Positions 32,397-43,616 of a stretch of 64,000 bases of DNA are shown here, piece after piece; within the stretch, counting starts at the first letter, position 1; each line of letters starts with the position of its first letter. A model generated the notes under the pieces. The model was given only the letters and a program-made list of their open reading frames with translations. It was not told where the DNA came from and ran no database searches. The stretch is from contig OX291545.1 in assembly GCA_946406115.1 (NCBI GenBank), forward strand, positions 6,944,001-7,008,000. Reading direction: 5' to 3'. This DNA comes from Apoda limacodes (lineage: Eukaryota > Arthropoda > Insecta > Lepidoptera > Limacodidae). Made by a program: the position numbers and the translations under genes.

Positions 32397-33693
32397 TGAT
32401 AAGTTTTTTGCACTATAAGTAACTTTTAAGTTGGTGACATAGAACAATCAACAAAAATTATTAAATTACTTTAAAACAATACGCTGTCTTACAATTAGAT
32501 CGGTACTTAGGTAGATACATTAGTTTAGGAACTTTGATAATAACACTAAAAATCTTTTTTTTATTCGTTCGTATTTAATTTTTTTCTTAATACATTTTAT
32601 ATTATTGTTCTTTCTAAAATATTGTTTGAATCTCATTGGTTCGTAACATTGTTTACATTTCTAAGGTCGTAGTTATTGCTTAATTTAAATATCAGCACTA
32701 TTTGTATCCAGAGATAAATTAAGCAATCTATGCAGAATAATTTAAAATATACTCCAAATTTTTCTGTGACGACGCCATGTTTTTCAGAAAAGTAAACGCT
32801 CTTTCTAAAATTAAATTAGGTTCGAGACAAAATAAATTCAGTAAAATTATATCTTTTTTAAGCTTTTAGAATTGGAAGTTGGAAGTCCTTTTCAAAATTG
32901 ATTTTTTTTAATACCTTAGCAAGGATCAGCAATTAGCATTCCTTCTAATGTACAAATTAAACATTAAAATTGATAGGTAGGTATGGTATGTATAAAGCGT
33001 ACTGATTTTTTGTTTAAAATAAATGCAAGTAAATCCTTTAAGTTTTAATGACGAATGATACTTAGCATCAAGCGGGTCGCAGGCTTGTTTGCAACCTTAA
33101 ACGTTCTAAAGGACTTGGCCTAATTCTAAAGACAGTTATAATTTCTTATAAAATGTTTTTTGTCACATTGTCTTTAAAAAGTTTATTACTTAAAATACAA
33201 GCGCGGTCATTCTTTTTTAGGGCGTCATTAGGAGACTAATTCGAGAGTGCCGTTTGTTAAACTAAGTATTCAGAGCTTTGGTTGAAACTAAGAAAATAAA
33301 CAGAATATTAAGTGAATTCATATACCTAGACTTGAAATTATCTTGTGGGTTTCGTCCTCAATAGAAAGTAAAGAAACCCTTTCAGAGATTACTCAGATGT
33401 CTGTCTGTCACAGGCATTTATTTCAAAAGCCATTTAACTTCGATACTTAAAACTTGGCATACTTCATTGTAATAGTACCAGAAACACAACGAAAACCATG
33501 GTTCATCGTTTAACGGCTAAAACTGTATGAAATTCTACGATTTGGTAATGACAAGGTTTAGTAATGGTCAGAAACGCCACGGCTACTTGGGGACCACTTC
33601 TGCTACGTCAAAGAAATTGGCAGGCAGAATCATCATATTCGGTCCTATTTTAAAAATGAACATTGATTTTGTAATAAATATTATAACGGAAAG
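32397..33693. other. Unassigned AT-rich sequence between two 48-bp clusters
   Basis: No gene recognised. Near 33066-33097 the words GCGGGTCGCAGGCTTGTTTG resemble the very 3' end of a LINE. This 1.3-kb interval is flanked by oppositely oriented 48-bp repeat clusters. Confidence 0.4.
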
Positions 33694-33808
33694 GTTTTTT
33701 TTTAGACATTTACATAGATTTCGTTATGGTTAGATGAAAATGTTTGTTTGCAGACATTAACATAGATTTCGTAACGGTATGACGAAAATGTTTGTTTTTA
33801 GACATTCA
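33694..33808. repeat. 48-bp repeat units, opposite orientation to 32104-32396
   Basis: Read on the minus strand this gives AATGTCTAAAAACAAACATT, TTCGTCATACCGTTACGAAA and TCTATG(T)TAATGTCTGCAAA, the same unit as the array at 32104-32396. Two good units and perhaps a decayed third are present. Confidence 0.8.
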
Positions 33809-34204
33809 TCAGAAGTCAAAACTACAGTTTCTTTATTAAATAATGTGAACTTGCACGACACTAGGGATAATGTACCGGTTTAGAAAAGTTTGTTGCACTG
33901 TACGTTAGTTGAGCTGAGATAGGAATACAAAAAAGGTTTATTTAGTTTAATCTTTTAAATTATTTTATCGCGGTCTAATTTTTATCAAAAAATTTTCATT
34001 TTTTTATTTTCTAGCTAATGGCTACCGATTAGCTAACAAAACATTCGTATCGAATAAGAACAAGAATTTTGGAAGAATCAAATAACTAGGTCTAAGCTTC
34101 TCACTAAGATGAATAAAATAATTTCAAACACGTGGTACTTAGATTTCGTAAACCATACAGGAGTTTCCCCGACTATTTTCTATTTCCATCATCAGATCCT
34201 CGAG
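33809..34204. other. Unassigned AT-rich sequence
   Basis: Nothing recognised apart from a short match (GTGAACTT then GACACTAG) to about 40476-40495. Confidence 0.4.
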
Positions 34205-34302
34205 ATTTTTCTTTTATACCACTAAGGTGGCAAACAAGCTTACGGTGCGCCTGATGGTAAGCGGTCACCATAGCCTATGGACGCTTGTAACACCAGGGCA
34301 GA
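34205..34302 (-). mobile_element. LINE 3' tip, same family as 8675-9164
   Basis: TTTTATACCACTAAGGTGGC, then AAACAAGCTTACGG, GCCTGATGGTAAGCGGTCAC and GGACGCTTGTAACACCAGG form the last 100 bases of the LINE 3' UTR, minus orientation. Truncated at its 5' side at about 34302. Confidence 0.85.
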
Positions 34303-35219
34303 CCGCGGCCACATTCCTTGCGACATTTTTTCAAACGAACAGCAAGCGATTAAACTACTCAACCATGAAAAAATACTATTACGAATCAAAATGCTATAAC
34401 ATCAATGAGAAAATATAAAAGTCAAATCAATAAAATGTAATGACGGCGTGAATGGACTAATGTAGATGCTGTGTGTAATAGAAATAATATATGAAAGTTT
34501 TAACTTGCTAAATGAAAGATTTCTATTGGACTGTAATTCTAATAATTCTAATTTAATACTTAACGAAACAATATTCTATATACCGCGTGACAATCTAAAT
34601 CGTAAACCGAAATCCAACTGTCTGTCATAATTATATTGTTCCAGTATGATGTGAGCAATGAGGTGCGTTAGGAGTTTCGTTCGTCTACATCCACTTTGAT
34701 GAATAACGGAAGGAACAAACTCGTGCATATCTATACGTATTGTCCATACAGTAATATCTACTACGCCACGCTAAGCGGAACGCAGCTGCGAAGCCTGGCC
34801 GGAACGCCGCCGACTACGCCTTTGCAAAGTTAAAAAGAAAACAATTAAACAATTTTTTGCCTTGTAATGTTCCTTTAACGACTACTTTTACTATCAGCGA
34901 ATCAAAAACTAATTAGTTTATTAAGCACCAACTATAAAAAGTCTAAGTTGTTTCGTTTGAAAACAGAACCTAAATATTACCCCTAAACCCATAGAATCGA
35001 TACTACGCAAAAAATGCCATCAATTTCTTACAGTTAAACCAAAATTAAAAATTTTGTGAATTTTCATAAATTTGTGTTTCCAATTAAGATACAAGCTTAA
35101 CACGACTTGAAAAGTTCGATTTATTGATAAAATTTAATTTACAGCCTCAACATTGGTGATATTACGATCTGGTTGTTTAAATTAATTTAGTTACTAACGA
35201 ACTCTCAAGGAGCTTGTGG
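34303..35219. other. Unassigned sequence with one GC-rich patch
   Basis: No gene recognised. A GC-rich patch lies at 34765-34825 (GCCACGCTAAGCGGAACGCA, CCGGAACGCCGCCG), without splice signals that I trust. Confidence 0.4.
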
Positions 35220-35420
35220 TCCAGCTACATTCGTCAATTGGAAACGGTATGCTCAGTTTGGCTACGTCGTGCGTGGTCAGTACCTGGATGGGTGACCGCC
35301 TAGTGGCACAGTTTTCTAAGCTCCCTCGTGTGTTGGAGGGCACGCTAAGTCATTGTCCCGACTTTTGCCAAGTCTGACAGGCCTTATGGGTGGCTTGAAA
35401 ACTCTGACAGTTAAGCAGTC
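35220..35420 (+). mobile_element. Repeat carrying a 5S rRNA-like segment
   Basis: GCTTGTGGTCCAGCTACATT and CGTCAATTGGAAACGGTA resemble the DNA just upstream of the 5S-like segment in the CACGGT element (right arm, about 22409-22445). A diverged 5S-like segment follows (35250-35311: CGTGGTCAGTACCTGGATGG, then GTGACCGCC). The tail CCCTCGTGTGTTGGAGGGCA differs from the other copies. It may be a 5S-derived SINE or a scrap of the CACGGT element. Confidence 0.55.
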
Positions 35421-37412
35421 CACGAGGAAACTACATTTACCAACGCACAATTATAGGTATAGGAGGACTAATACTGGGTACAAACTTCAAACAATAATCC
35501 TGGCTTTCCATGTATGCACGAATGATTACTAAACTGCTAGAGTGCACGAATGTTATCAACTGACTTATTTACGGTACCTATCAAGTACGACGTCATTGTA
35601 TATGTCAGTGAGTTTTATATAAGTATATATGGAGCCACATTTAGAGCTCTTCACTCAACTGTGAATCAAAAACTGCTAAGCTTTATGAGGATTGTGTCAC
35701 TCTAAAACAGATAGCTTCATCCATAAATAATATTTTTTCACAGGTTGTTGTATTGTATGGGTACCCTGCATATCAATACAGGCAACTCTATACAGTTTCA
35801 CTAATCGGGCTGCGTTTGAGTCCCACTGGTACGAGATAAGTACTCCCTTGCAAATACGTCTTCTGAATTTTTGATTCACAGTTTTCAAATTAAACATTTG
35901 CATAGGTGCTTCATAATTTATGTCAAAATAAATTGAATTAAATGTACTAAAGAAACTAAATTCAAAAAAAAACTTATTCATAATTTATTAGCAACGCTTT
36001 AACACTTTGCGAATACGCAATCATTCCTTTTAAAAGCTTCATTAAGCGTTTCGCTCGACGGTATCTTTTGTGAAGTTAGTACCTACTTTAAGAACTCTAA
36101 ATGAACCTAGGGATGAATTTAGTAAAATCTCATAAATCTCATTTTAGAGGAGATTAAGTAATATTAATAATAAGAAAATGATAAACATTATAGAAAAAAT
36201 CTTTAGTTCTTGAATATCTAAAGGTATGATTATATGACAATGCTTTCTGAAAGCTCCCTTTTTCTTGCGCCATCTGTTGTTACTTGAGGAAACTACGCGA
36301 AACAAACTCCCGTACACTTATGGCTCTATATACTGAACACTAGTGCCGCCACTATATATTATTCTTATTGAAAAAAGTGAAACCATTAAAAATTCTCACT
36401 AGACATAAACTATTTTTAGAACGCTTGGTATTGTTTATAGATAAGATCTGTAAGACTTGCCTAAAGGCAATACCCAAGGGCAATACCTAGCCAATACCCT
36501 AATTAAAACTCACTGATATGTTCTACAAACTATACAAAATGTTGTTTAAAAAATTTATGACTATTAAGTATTTTGAATATTTCACAAATTAAAATACCCT
36601 TTGGACGAAGAAAAAATCCGCCATTTTGAAAAAATCCAAAAACTGAAAAAACCATATAATTATCCAACCTGCTCACAAAATATCACGTAAATCGGTTGAG
36701 AATTGCGACTTGTATAGTAAAACATCCGTACAAAGAAGCGAAAGCATTTTTGCTCAAGCTGAAACGGAAGCGCTTCGCACGCACCTCGGGTTTGCTCGGT
36801 CAATGACAAGGTTCATATTTCAAAATTAATTTTTCTATGGTTTTTGACGTGAATTCGATGAACACAACGTACCGGCGGCCGTTATTCCAAAAAAAAAATG
36901 TCATTAAAAAAAAAAATTAATTTTGGACTGCCTCTGTACACATACACACAGAAATAAGCTATTCTATTCTAATTTTATGAATTGGTACTATTTTCTTGTC
37001 AAGTAATTATAAAGACTTAGCAATGATCATTATGAAAGTTCGAATCGAATCAAATATGGCTGCCACAACGGATATGAGCAAGTTGTCTGCGGCAGAGGCG
37101 GCCCCAAATTAATTAATCAACTCAACAACGAAGCTTTACTAAGTTCAACACGTATTACAATGTTTAAATAAATGTTAAGATTTCTTGTTATTCCTTTCTA
37201 TGCTGCAATTTATTCTTATTTATTGGTAGCCAAATAAACTTATTTAAAAAAGGCTGTCAATATTTTTTTCAAAATCGAATCATGTTAAAACATTCTAAAA
37301 ATCGGACCGGGACCAGACAAACACAAAAAAAAAATATAATGTTTTGTTAATAGCTATTTTAGTTGTCATATAAGCGAGCCTTATTGAATCATTCTATCGG
37401 CCAAAAATAAAT
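35421..37412. other. Unassigned; scattered repeat scraps
   Basis: No gene recognised; the 94-codon minus frame at 35697-35981 has no domain. Around 36640-36800 the words CACGTAAATCGGTTGAGAAT and GTACAAAGAAGCGAAAGC resemble a noncoding interspersed repeat. An A-rich run lies at 36890-36920. Confidence 0.4.
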
Positions 37413-37790
37413 TCACGTCGGGGCAAATGTTGCTGCTTTACATGTTGCAAGTTCGGCCCCATATGGAGTACTGCTGCCATCTCTGGGCCGGTGCACCGGG
37501 ATACAAGCTGTGACAATTGTCGACGATCCCAAACTCACTTGCCGTATCGAACCCCTAAGTCTGAGGAGAGACTATGCCCCACAGTGTGTGTTCTACCACT
37601 TGTACAATGGGATGTGTTCTGAGAAATTGTTCGAAATGATGCCCACAGCTACATTCGCACCGCTCGCCATGGGCAGGGAATTCATTCTAAAAATGGTCAC
37701 GTACATTGCGGTTTCAGAGAAACTCGGTTACCATCAGGCGGAGCGTTGGCTTGTTTGCCACCTTAGTAATATAAAAAAAAACAATGCATT
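37413..37790 (+). mobile_element. LINE 3' fragment with internal deletions
   Basis: Plus-strand copy of the same LINE. It begins CACGTCGGGGCAAATGTTGC, passes GCCCCATATGGAGTACTGCT, loses about 40 bases after GGATACAAGCTG, then resumes at ATTGTCGACGATCCC. After AGGGAATTCATTC it jumps to the 3' UTR (TACCATCAGGCGGAGCG) and ends in a short A run (about 37780-37789). The 99-codon frame here is the LINE C-terminal region, not a host gene. Confidence 0.88.
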
Positions 37791-38705
37791 TTTGCGATCG
37801 AAGTTGTAGTTTCCGAGATATGTAAGGTTTAGTGGAGCAATTTAGAATTTTCTGGCTTATGCAAGCAAAGCCTAGGCGACTGAAGTCGAAGTATTGTTTG
37901 ATGGGGGGCTAGTGACTTAATCACCTGACATCTGGTTTGCTGGGATTGATTAAACGGTTCGTGAGATACTGGTATGCCAAAAGTACATTGAAACATAACG
38001 GTCGATTATCGGGAAACATTATGGAATCTATTTCAAAATTCACTCTCTCTGTACAACCCTTACCCTTCGAAAGATAATTCTGAATACGCCTACTATACGG
38101 TAATATAGAAGTAATCTATTATATCTACACAGTATCACAACAGAATATGACATTTAAATTATTGCCAGTCGTTTATTAATTAAATTTTAACTTACTTTAT
38201 TTAATTTTATTTAATTAATATAACAATAACTTCAGGTTATTTCAGCGGTTCAGCCGCGTAGAGCTGTTAGCTGTTGCAGACGATTTCCACAGCAACGTTA
38301 TGCCTGCTTCATGATTTGGTCGCTCGTGCACGTGATGTGTGGTTGGTTACCGTAACGCATTGGCATTTACGTTAAAATAATTAACATTACCTTTTGGCTT
38401 TTGCCTATAGAACCTACCTACCTTATATTTAGAGTAGAAACATGTCAGGTTTTATTTATGTTTTCAATTTATTAAAAGATTCTTATCAATTTAATCTCTC
38501 ATTCAATTTGCAATACGTGTAATTTGCAAAGATATTTCAATTTTGACAATTGGTGTACATTTACTATAACCATGTGAATACAACCCGAAAGACTGACACT
38601 AATAAAATCGTTGAACAAATATTTCCCTGAGCCCTTATTCGTCACATTAAAAAATAAAATTTTAACAGCTAAAAAAATAAAACTCTTTTAAAAAGTAAAA
38701 AGTAA
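37791..38705. other. Unassigned; one GC-richer patch
   Basis: No gene recognised. At 38236-38360 a GC-richer patch is open for 39 codons on the plus strand after an AACTTCAG acceptor-like site, but no donor follows and the peptide is unfamiliar. Confidence 0.4.
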
Positions 38706-38805
38706 CCCATAAAACATTCATTCAACCGTTTGAAAAAATAAAACATTCATTCAACCGTTTGAAAAAATAAAACATTCATTCAACCGTTTGAAAAAACAAA
38801 ACTTG
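38706..38805. repeat. 29-bp tandem repeat, 3 units
   Basis: CATTCATTCAACCG begins at 38715, 38744 and 38773, an exact 29-base step; the units are nearly identical (ending TTTGAAAAAATAAAA). Confidence 0.93.
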
Positions 38806-38867
38806 AAACACCTGATTCCACATTGATTTTATGAGCAATCCTTTTATATCCATTATGGCATGAAAAA

Positions 38868-39090
38868 AATACCGAGTGGCACAGTCGCCCATTTGTCGAA
38901 GAAGTCGAAGGTACCAGGTTCGATTCCCGGTAAGGGGCAACCATAATTGTTACAATTTGTTAATTTAAAAGTTGTCTCGACTCTGGCTTGTGCCCGTCAC
39001 GGCGACCGGTAAAACGTGGATGTTACAGGCATACTAACGTTCTTAGCATCTATAAGTACCCCATCAGAAAAAGGTGTCGTAATGTTATAT
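38868..39090 (+). mobile_element. tRNA-derived SINE
   Basis: An A-box-like GAGTGGCACAGTCGCCC and a B-box GGTTCGATTCCCGG, 34 bases apart, mark a tRNA-like head. A non-tRNA body follows (CTCGACTCTGGCTTGTGCCC, GTCACGGCGACCGGTAAAAC, TTAGCATCTATAAGTACCCC). The 3' boundary is uncertain. The head is too degraded between the boxes for a working tRNA. Confidence 0.7.
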
Positions 39091-40129
39091 TTCTTTTAGA
39101 ATAGGGAAAATTACATCATTAACTATAAATCTAAAGTTTACGATATAAATGTCTACAATAAAGTGCTGTTAAGTGAAACATTAAGATGAAATATGGCAAT
39201 TTTATGTTACCAAATGCTTTGGAATCCTTGTGTAACATCTATTACAAACACCAACATAGGTATTACCTAAATACTGAGGTAAATTCCATTGAGATATATT
39301 TCAACCAGTATTGTTAGAACTCTTCTTGAAGTTATCTTAATGTCTATTGCAAAAAAAACATGAAATAAAAAAACCAAAGGTTTATATACAAAGTTAGATT
39401 GAAAAAGGTTGAGTTTGAATAAACATAGCAATGAAAATTAGACTATGATAAACAAATGTTAAACTGACTTTAATATGAGGTGACGCGGGACTTAAAAGAA
39501 TATGGAATATTTTTTGTCCTGATTGCGAGTTCCCACAGAAATATTTTAATAGATTTTTGGCATCGAATTAGCTGTTGGGACTATTTCAACAAACAAAACT
39601 TTCATTTCGATTAAAAGATGCGACGGTTATAGTTTTATCTGCGGATGAAACCACAAGGTTCGTCTAGATTTTAATAAAATGTAATAAAAAATACTTAAGA
39701 ACATAATATTTAGAAAACAATGAAATTATTTAGAAATCCTGTAAAAGGCAAAATTCGAGGACTAAGTGAATAAGCAAACTAAATTATTTCAGATCTTGTA
39801 TTGTGTTGAATATTCATCAGGTTATAGAGATAAGCCACTGAAGCCCTGTTCTGAGGTATTTACTTTTGAAATTATTTCTACTTTAATAAGATCAAGTTTC
39901 TGATAATTCGTGTATACAGAATAGATCTCATATAAAACACGAAACAACTTCAAAAATTAAGTCACTTTTTGTTATCAGCTGGAGATAAATTTTGTATGCA
40001 TTCTCGTGCACATGTGTACAAGTGTAAAACTATTCTATATAAAGATAGTATGATATCGTTTGTGATAATGATATATATTTAATTGTATAGATATAATATT
40101 ATATAATATGTATAATCCTTGAACTTTAG
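39091..40129. other. Unassigned AT-rich sequence
   Basis: No gene, RNA or repeat family recognised. Confidence 0.5.
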
Positions 40130-40304
40130 GCCCGTGACACACGTAGCTATAATGTATATTAATATGCCAAAATATATCCATAACAAACTGAAATATTTTT
40201 ATAGCTGCATGTGTGGTAATTTAAAATGTACTGTGGGATATATATAGTCGTCTTGCTATATTTTATATTAATATATACCGTATGTAGTTCCGTGTGTGAT
40301 GGGC
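40130..40304. mobile_element. 175-bp hairpin MITE
   Basis: The left end is GCCCGTGACACACG; the right end read on the minus strand is GCCCATCACACACG. Pairing continues inward (GTATATTAATAT then AAATATA on both sides), so most of the element can fold on itself. No clear target duplication; noncoding. Confidence 0.75.
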
Positions 40305-42289
40305 TCCAAGAACTATGTCGCCTACGAAACGATACGGCCTGAGAACGTATGTCTGATTAGCAAAACGAGTTAGCACCATCAATATGAAAAGACAAATCGA
40401 TGATTAACGCGCGTGTTGGTAAACTTTTTAACTTTGTGGCATACATCAATACTACACTTAGTATATTACGATGCTGTGAACTTACGGGACACTAGCGATA
40501 GTTATGTGCCACAGCTCCGTGGTTTTCTTACTTCTAAAGGAAGACTGAGGGTTTGAAAAAATTACATAGCCACTATCCCTGAGTGACAGAGCCATGGTTG
40601 AAATTAGATGAGTTTTTAATGAGTCTTAACAACATCCTTATTTAGAGCCCCGTAGGCAAAAAGCTAAAACGGTTATTATTTTTATTTCGTCATGTCGATT
40701 CAATTAAAATTATTTTTACTTAAAAAGAAAAGGTTACAGATAACCAAAAATTACTTTTAATGTTTGGGAATATCGTAGTTAAATTTTACAAAATTGGGAA
40801 CGAAAATTTTCCTAGGGAAGTTTGAAGGAAACGCATACTGTAATACAGACGAAAGAAGTAAACCATCGAGTTTTCAATTTGATCCTGATAACATTCTTCG
40901 CCTTTAAAGTAATTTTGCTCCTTTTCGAGTCCAATTCAGTGTAAAATAACTGAAGTAACTGTAAATTCTGTTACTTTAATTTACTACTAAGAAAATCATT
41001 TGTATGTTTTACTAATGAAATAATTTTCGCCTTGAGAACCCTCTTCTGCTCTAAACTAAAACGTTTCGTTCCTTCGCTCGTTACTTCCCAGAATTAATTG
41101 CTCCAATGGAAGGAAATCTGTGCTAATAGAGGTTTTTGAAGCTTATATTAAGAGAGATTTTTAGGAACTGATTTTTTATAGTTTGACCTTACATTTACTT
41201 ACTTTGTATATTTTGCTACTTAACGTACTAATATCATAAATGATAATGTATAATGGACTAAAAGAGGTCATAATAATAGGATGCAAAATTTTAATGCTAA
41301 AACGTCATTGCTAAGAAAAAAAATTACACTAAGAAAAAAATTTTTAGTTATTAACTCCAAGTGTAATATACGAAATTTGATGTTTATGAATGGTGATGTC
41401 GTAAGATATACGGCGCCATGCAAGATTAAAATAAAGGGAGCCTAAATAGTCAGGGTGCTCGACGTAAATTAATTCTTCGCAAAGAAAACATAGTTTACTA
41501 TTAAAAAAAAGGCTATGCTAAATTGCAACAATTTGTAGAGTATTGTAAAAATAGCACGTATGTGGATCAGGAAATAAAATTGAAGTCAACAAAAAAAACT
41601 TTTTTTTGTGTTTGCTATTAATTGACTATTGTGTGACAAATTTGTATTGAAAAAGTACCAAAAACTCAAATTTGAAAGAAACAAACTTTGCTTTTGTACT
41701 TTATACGATGATGAATATAATACACGATTTTTTCCAACTGCTTAGACGTAACCATTCTTAATAAGCAAACTTTATGAGATAAAAATATTATTTCTTTTAT
41801 AAATTAGGTATAAGAAATCAAAATCAGGTACACAGAATTCAGGCACCAAATTCGTGTTGACTTGTATAAGCAGAATTAAAAGGTCTTACTATAACCTTCA
41901 CCTTCTAATAAAATTAAGCTATTATAAATATCAGCATTTAAAATAATCATAAAATTTAATGGTTAACGTAATTATCAATTTTTTTACAAATTATATACGA
42001 ATAGTTATGCAATAAACGCAGTTCACAAGCCAAACAGCAAGAATTTGCTGCCATAGGAAATAATTTAATGACTGGACGTAATTTATTTGAATAAAGATGA
42101 GACTCGAGTTATAATGTATTAAATTAGTTAAGGTATTGTTGTTGATTGTTAGAAGTATTGAAAATTTACATAAATAGAATATTTTTTTTTGTTAATAATT
42201 GTGAAATATTGTTATTAAATTTTTTATTCGTGTTGGAGAATAAAAATAAAAAAAAAATGAAAGAGAGTAAAAAGACTGTACTAAAATAC
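40305..42289. other. Unassigned AT-rich sequence
   Basis: No gene or repeat family recognised over about 2 kb. Some homopolymer A runs (41318-41342, 41586-41610). Confidence 0.5.
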
Positions 42290-42439
42290 TCACCGTATTG
42301 TAGGAATTAGAGCCCACATAGCTGAAATACTGTTATACATAGTACACTCATGCCGCGGCCCGCAAACGCAGCATAGCCGGACGAGAGTCTGGTTATCCTG
42401 AGATGTGGAAAAGGCTTGTATAGTGCATTTCTCAAGCAT
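42290..42439 (-). CDS. Candidate small ORF or hidden coding exon (speculative)
   Basis: On the minus strand a 49-codon frame runs from ATG at 42439 to TGA at 42290. Its GC-rich core (GCCGCGGCCCGC region) stands out in very AT-rich DNA. Inside it are good splice signals. An acceptor, CCTTTTCCACATCTCAG, ends at 42398. A donor, ACG then GTGAGTATTTT, begins at 42293. These give a 104-bp exon (42294-42397) open only in this frame. The peptide contains RLCCVCGPRHEC, four cysteines and a histidine, loosely zinc-binding in look but matching no family that I can name. Either a short ORF or an internal exon is possible; chance is not excluded. Confidence 0.25.
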   Translation of the reverse strand: MLEKCTIQAFSTSQDNQTLVRLCCVCGPRHECTMYNSISAMWALIPTIR

Positions 42440-43147
42440 GCGTGTAAAAAACTAATTATATTGACGACTGTATTGACAATAATAAAAATAGTTCAGGTAA
42501 TTTTGCCGCCAATTCGCCGCGTTCATATGTCGATTTCTTTTTTTTTACTTTTTTATATTAGTAAAATTTAAATAAAGCTTTAAGGGTTTATATCTTTAGT
42601 TATCAATGTTAGGGTTTAGGAAAGTTTGTTTCATTTTTCAATTTCATATTTAACTGTACTTATCGTACTGCAAGTACGATTTATCCCAAAGAAGCTTGTG
42701 TAAGATATGGTCGCATATCGTAGCATGTTTAAGAAAATATCTTTGGCAATATACAACAGCAAACATCTTGGCTATATAAAATAACGACTGTACAGCCCAT
42801 AACGTGTCGTTACAAATTTTTATAATTCTAATACAGTGATAAATTAAAGAAAAGAATAAATCAAAGTTGGATTTTAATGTAACGTGAAAGTGAAACGCTT
42901 CTGACGCAAAATAATTACTTGGCCAGAGAACTAATAAGAAACAAGAGAGAATGCACGCGGTTCTTTAGAACTTGGTTACATCAAATAACTTTACAACCGA
43001 ATGAATATAAGTTAGCTGTAGTCACGCTTCGGTGAAGGTTTTTAGCTTGGTATTATATATAATGCGAGTCATTTCTCATTACCAACGTCGTATTTACTAC
43101 CTACCTATTTATGTGGCATTATTAAAAACGAGAAAACTACGTATTAA
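42440..43147. other. Unassigned AT-rich sequence
   Basis: No gene or repeat recognised. Confidence 0.5.
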
Positions 43148-43616
43148 GGCTGTGGCATACCTTAGCAAAAGCGTGTCGATTCGACCAGTGTACAAAGACA
43201 TATGACACTATTGAAGCATACAAATACACAAAGTTCCGCGTACGATTAGCTCTAGCACGTGACCGCACGTTGAAAATCTCGATTTTCTCGGTTTTTTGTT
43301 AGTATAGAATTAAAGAATTCAAATATTTATGTAGAATATGAAATTAGCCACTTGCTCATAATAATGTATATTTTATGAAATAAGAATCAAGAGAATATCA
43401 GTCTTAGTTTTTCTAACAATTTGAAGTAAAGCTCAAAAATAGAGTGTCAAGATTATAATTTTTGTCTAACTGTTTTAATAGCCAAATTATTATAGCAAAT
43501 CCACTAAATTAAGGTTAATACTATAACATATATACTTTTCACAAAGAGTTTACTCAGGACTGTAATAAAATTAATCAAATTCTTGAACACTTAACTCATT
43601 TGGGTATGCCATCACC
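43148..43616. mobile_element. TTAA-flanked MITE, copy 2
   Basis: TTAA (43144-43147), then GGCTGTGGCATACC, at the left; GGTATGCCATCACC, then TAAA, at the right (one base changed from TTAA). The 469-bp interior matches copy 1 (31569-32025) in order and orientation, e.g. AGTATAGAATT, GAGTGTCA, TACTCAGGACTGT, CAAATT. Noncoding, and more diverged at its right target site. Confidence 0.83.

Noticed and set aside
38236..38360. 39-codon open stretch after AACTTCAG
   Set aside because: No donor or recognisable peptide; another frame is also open for much of it.
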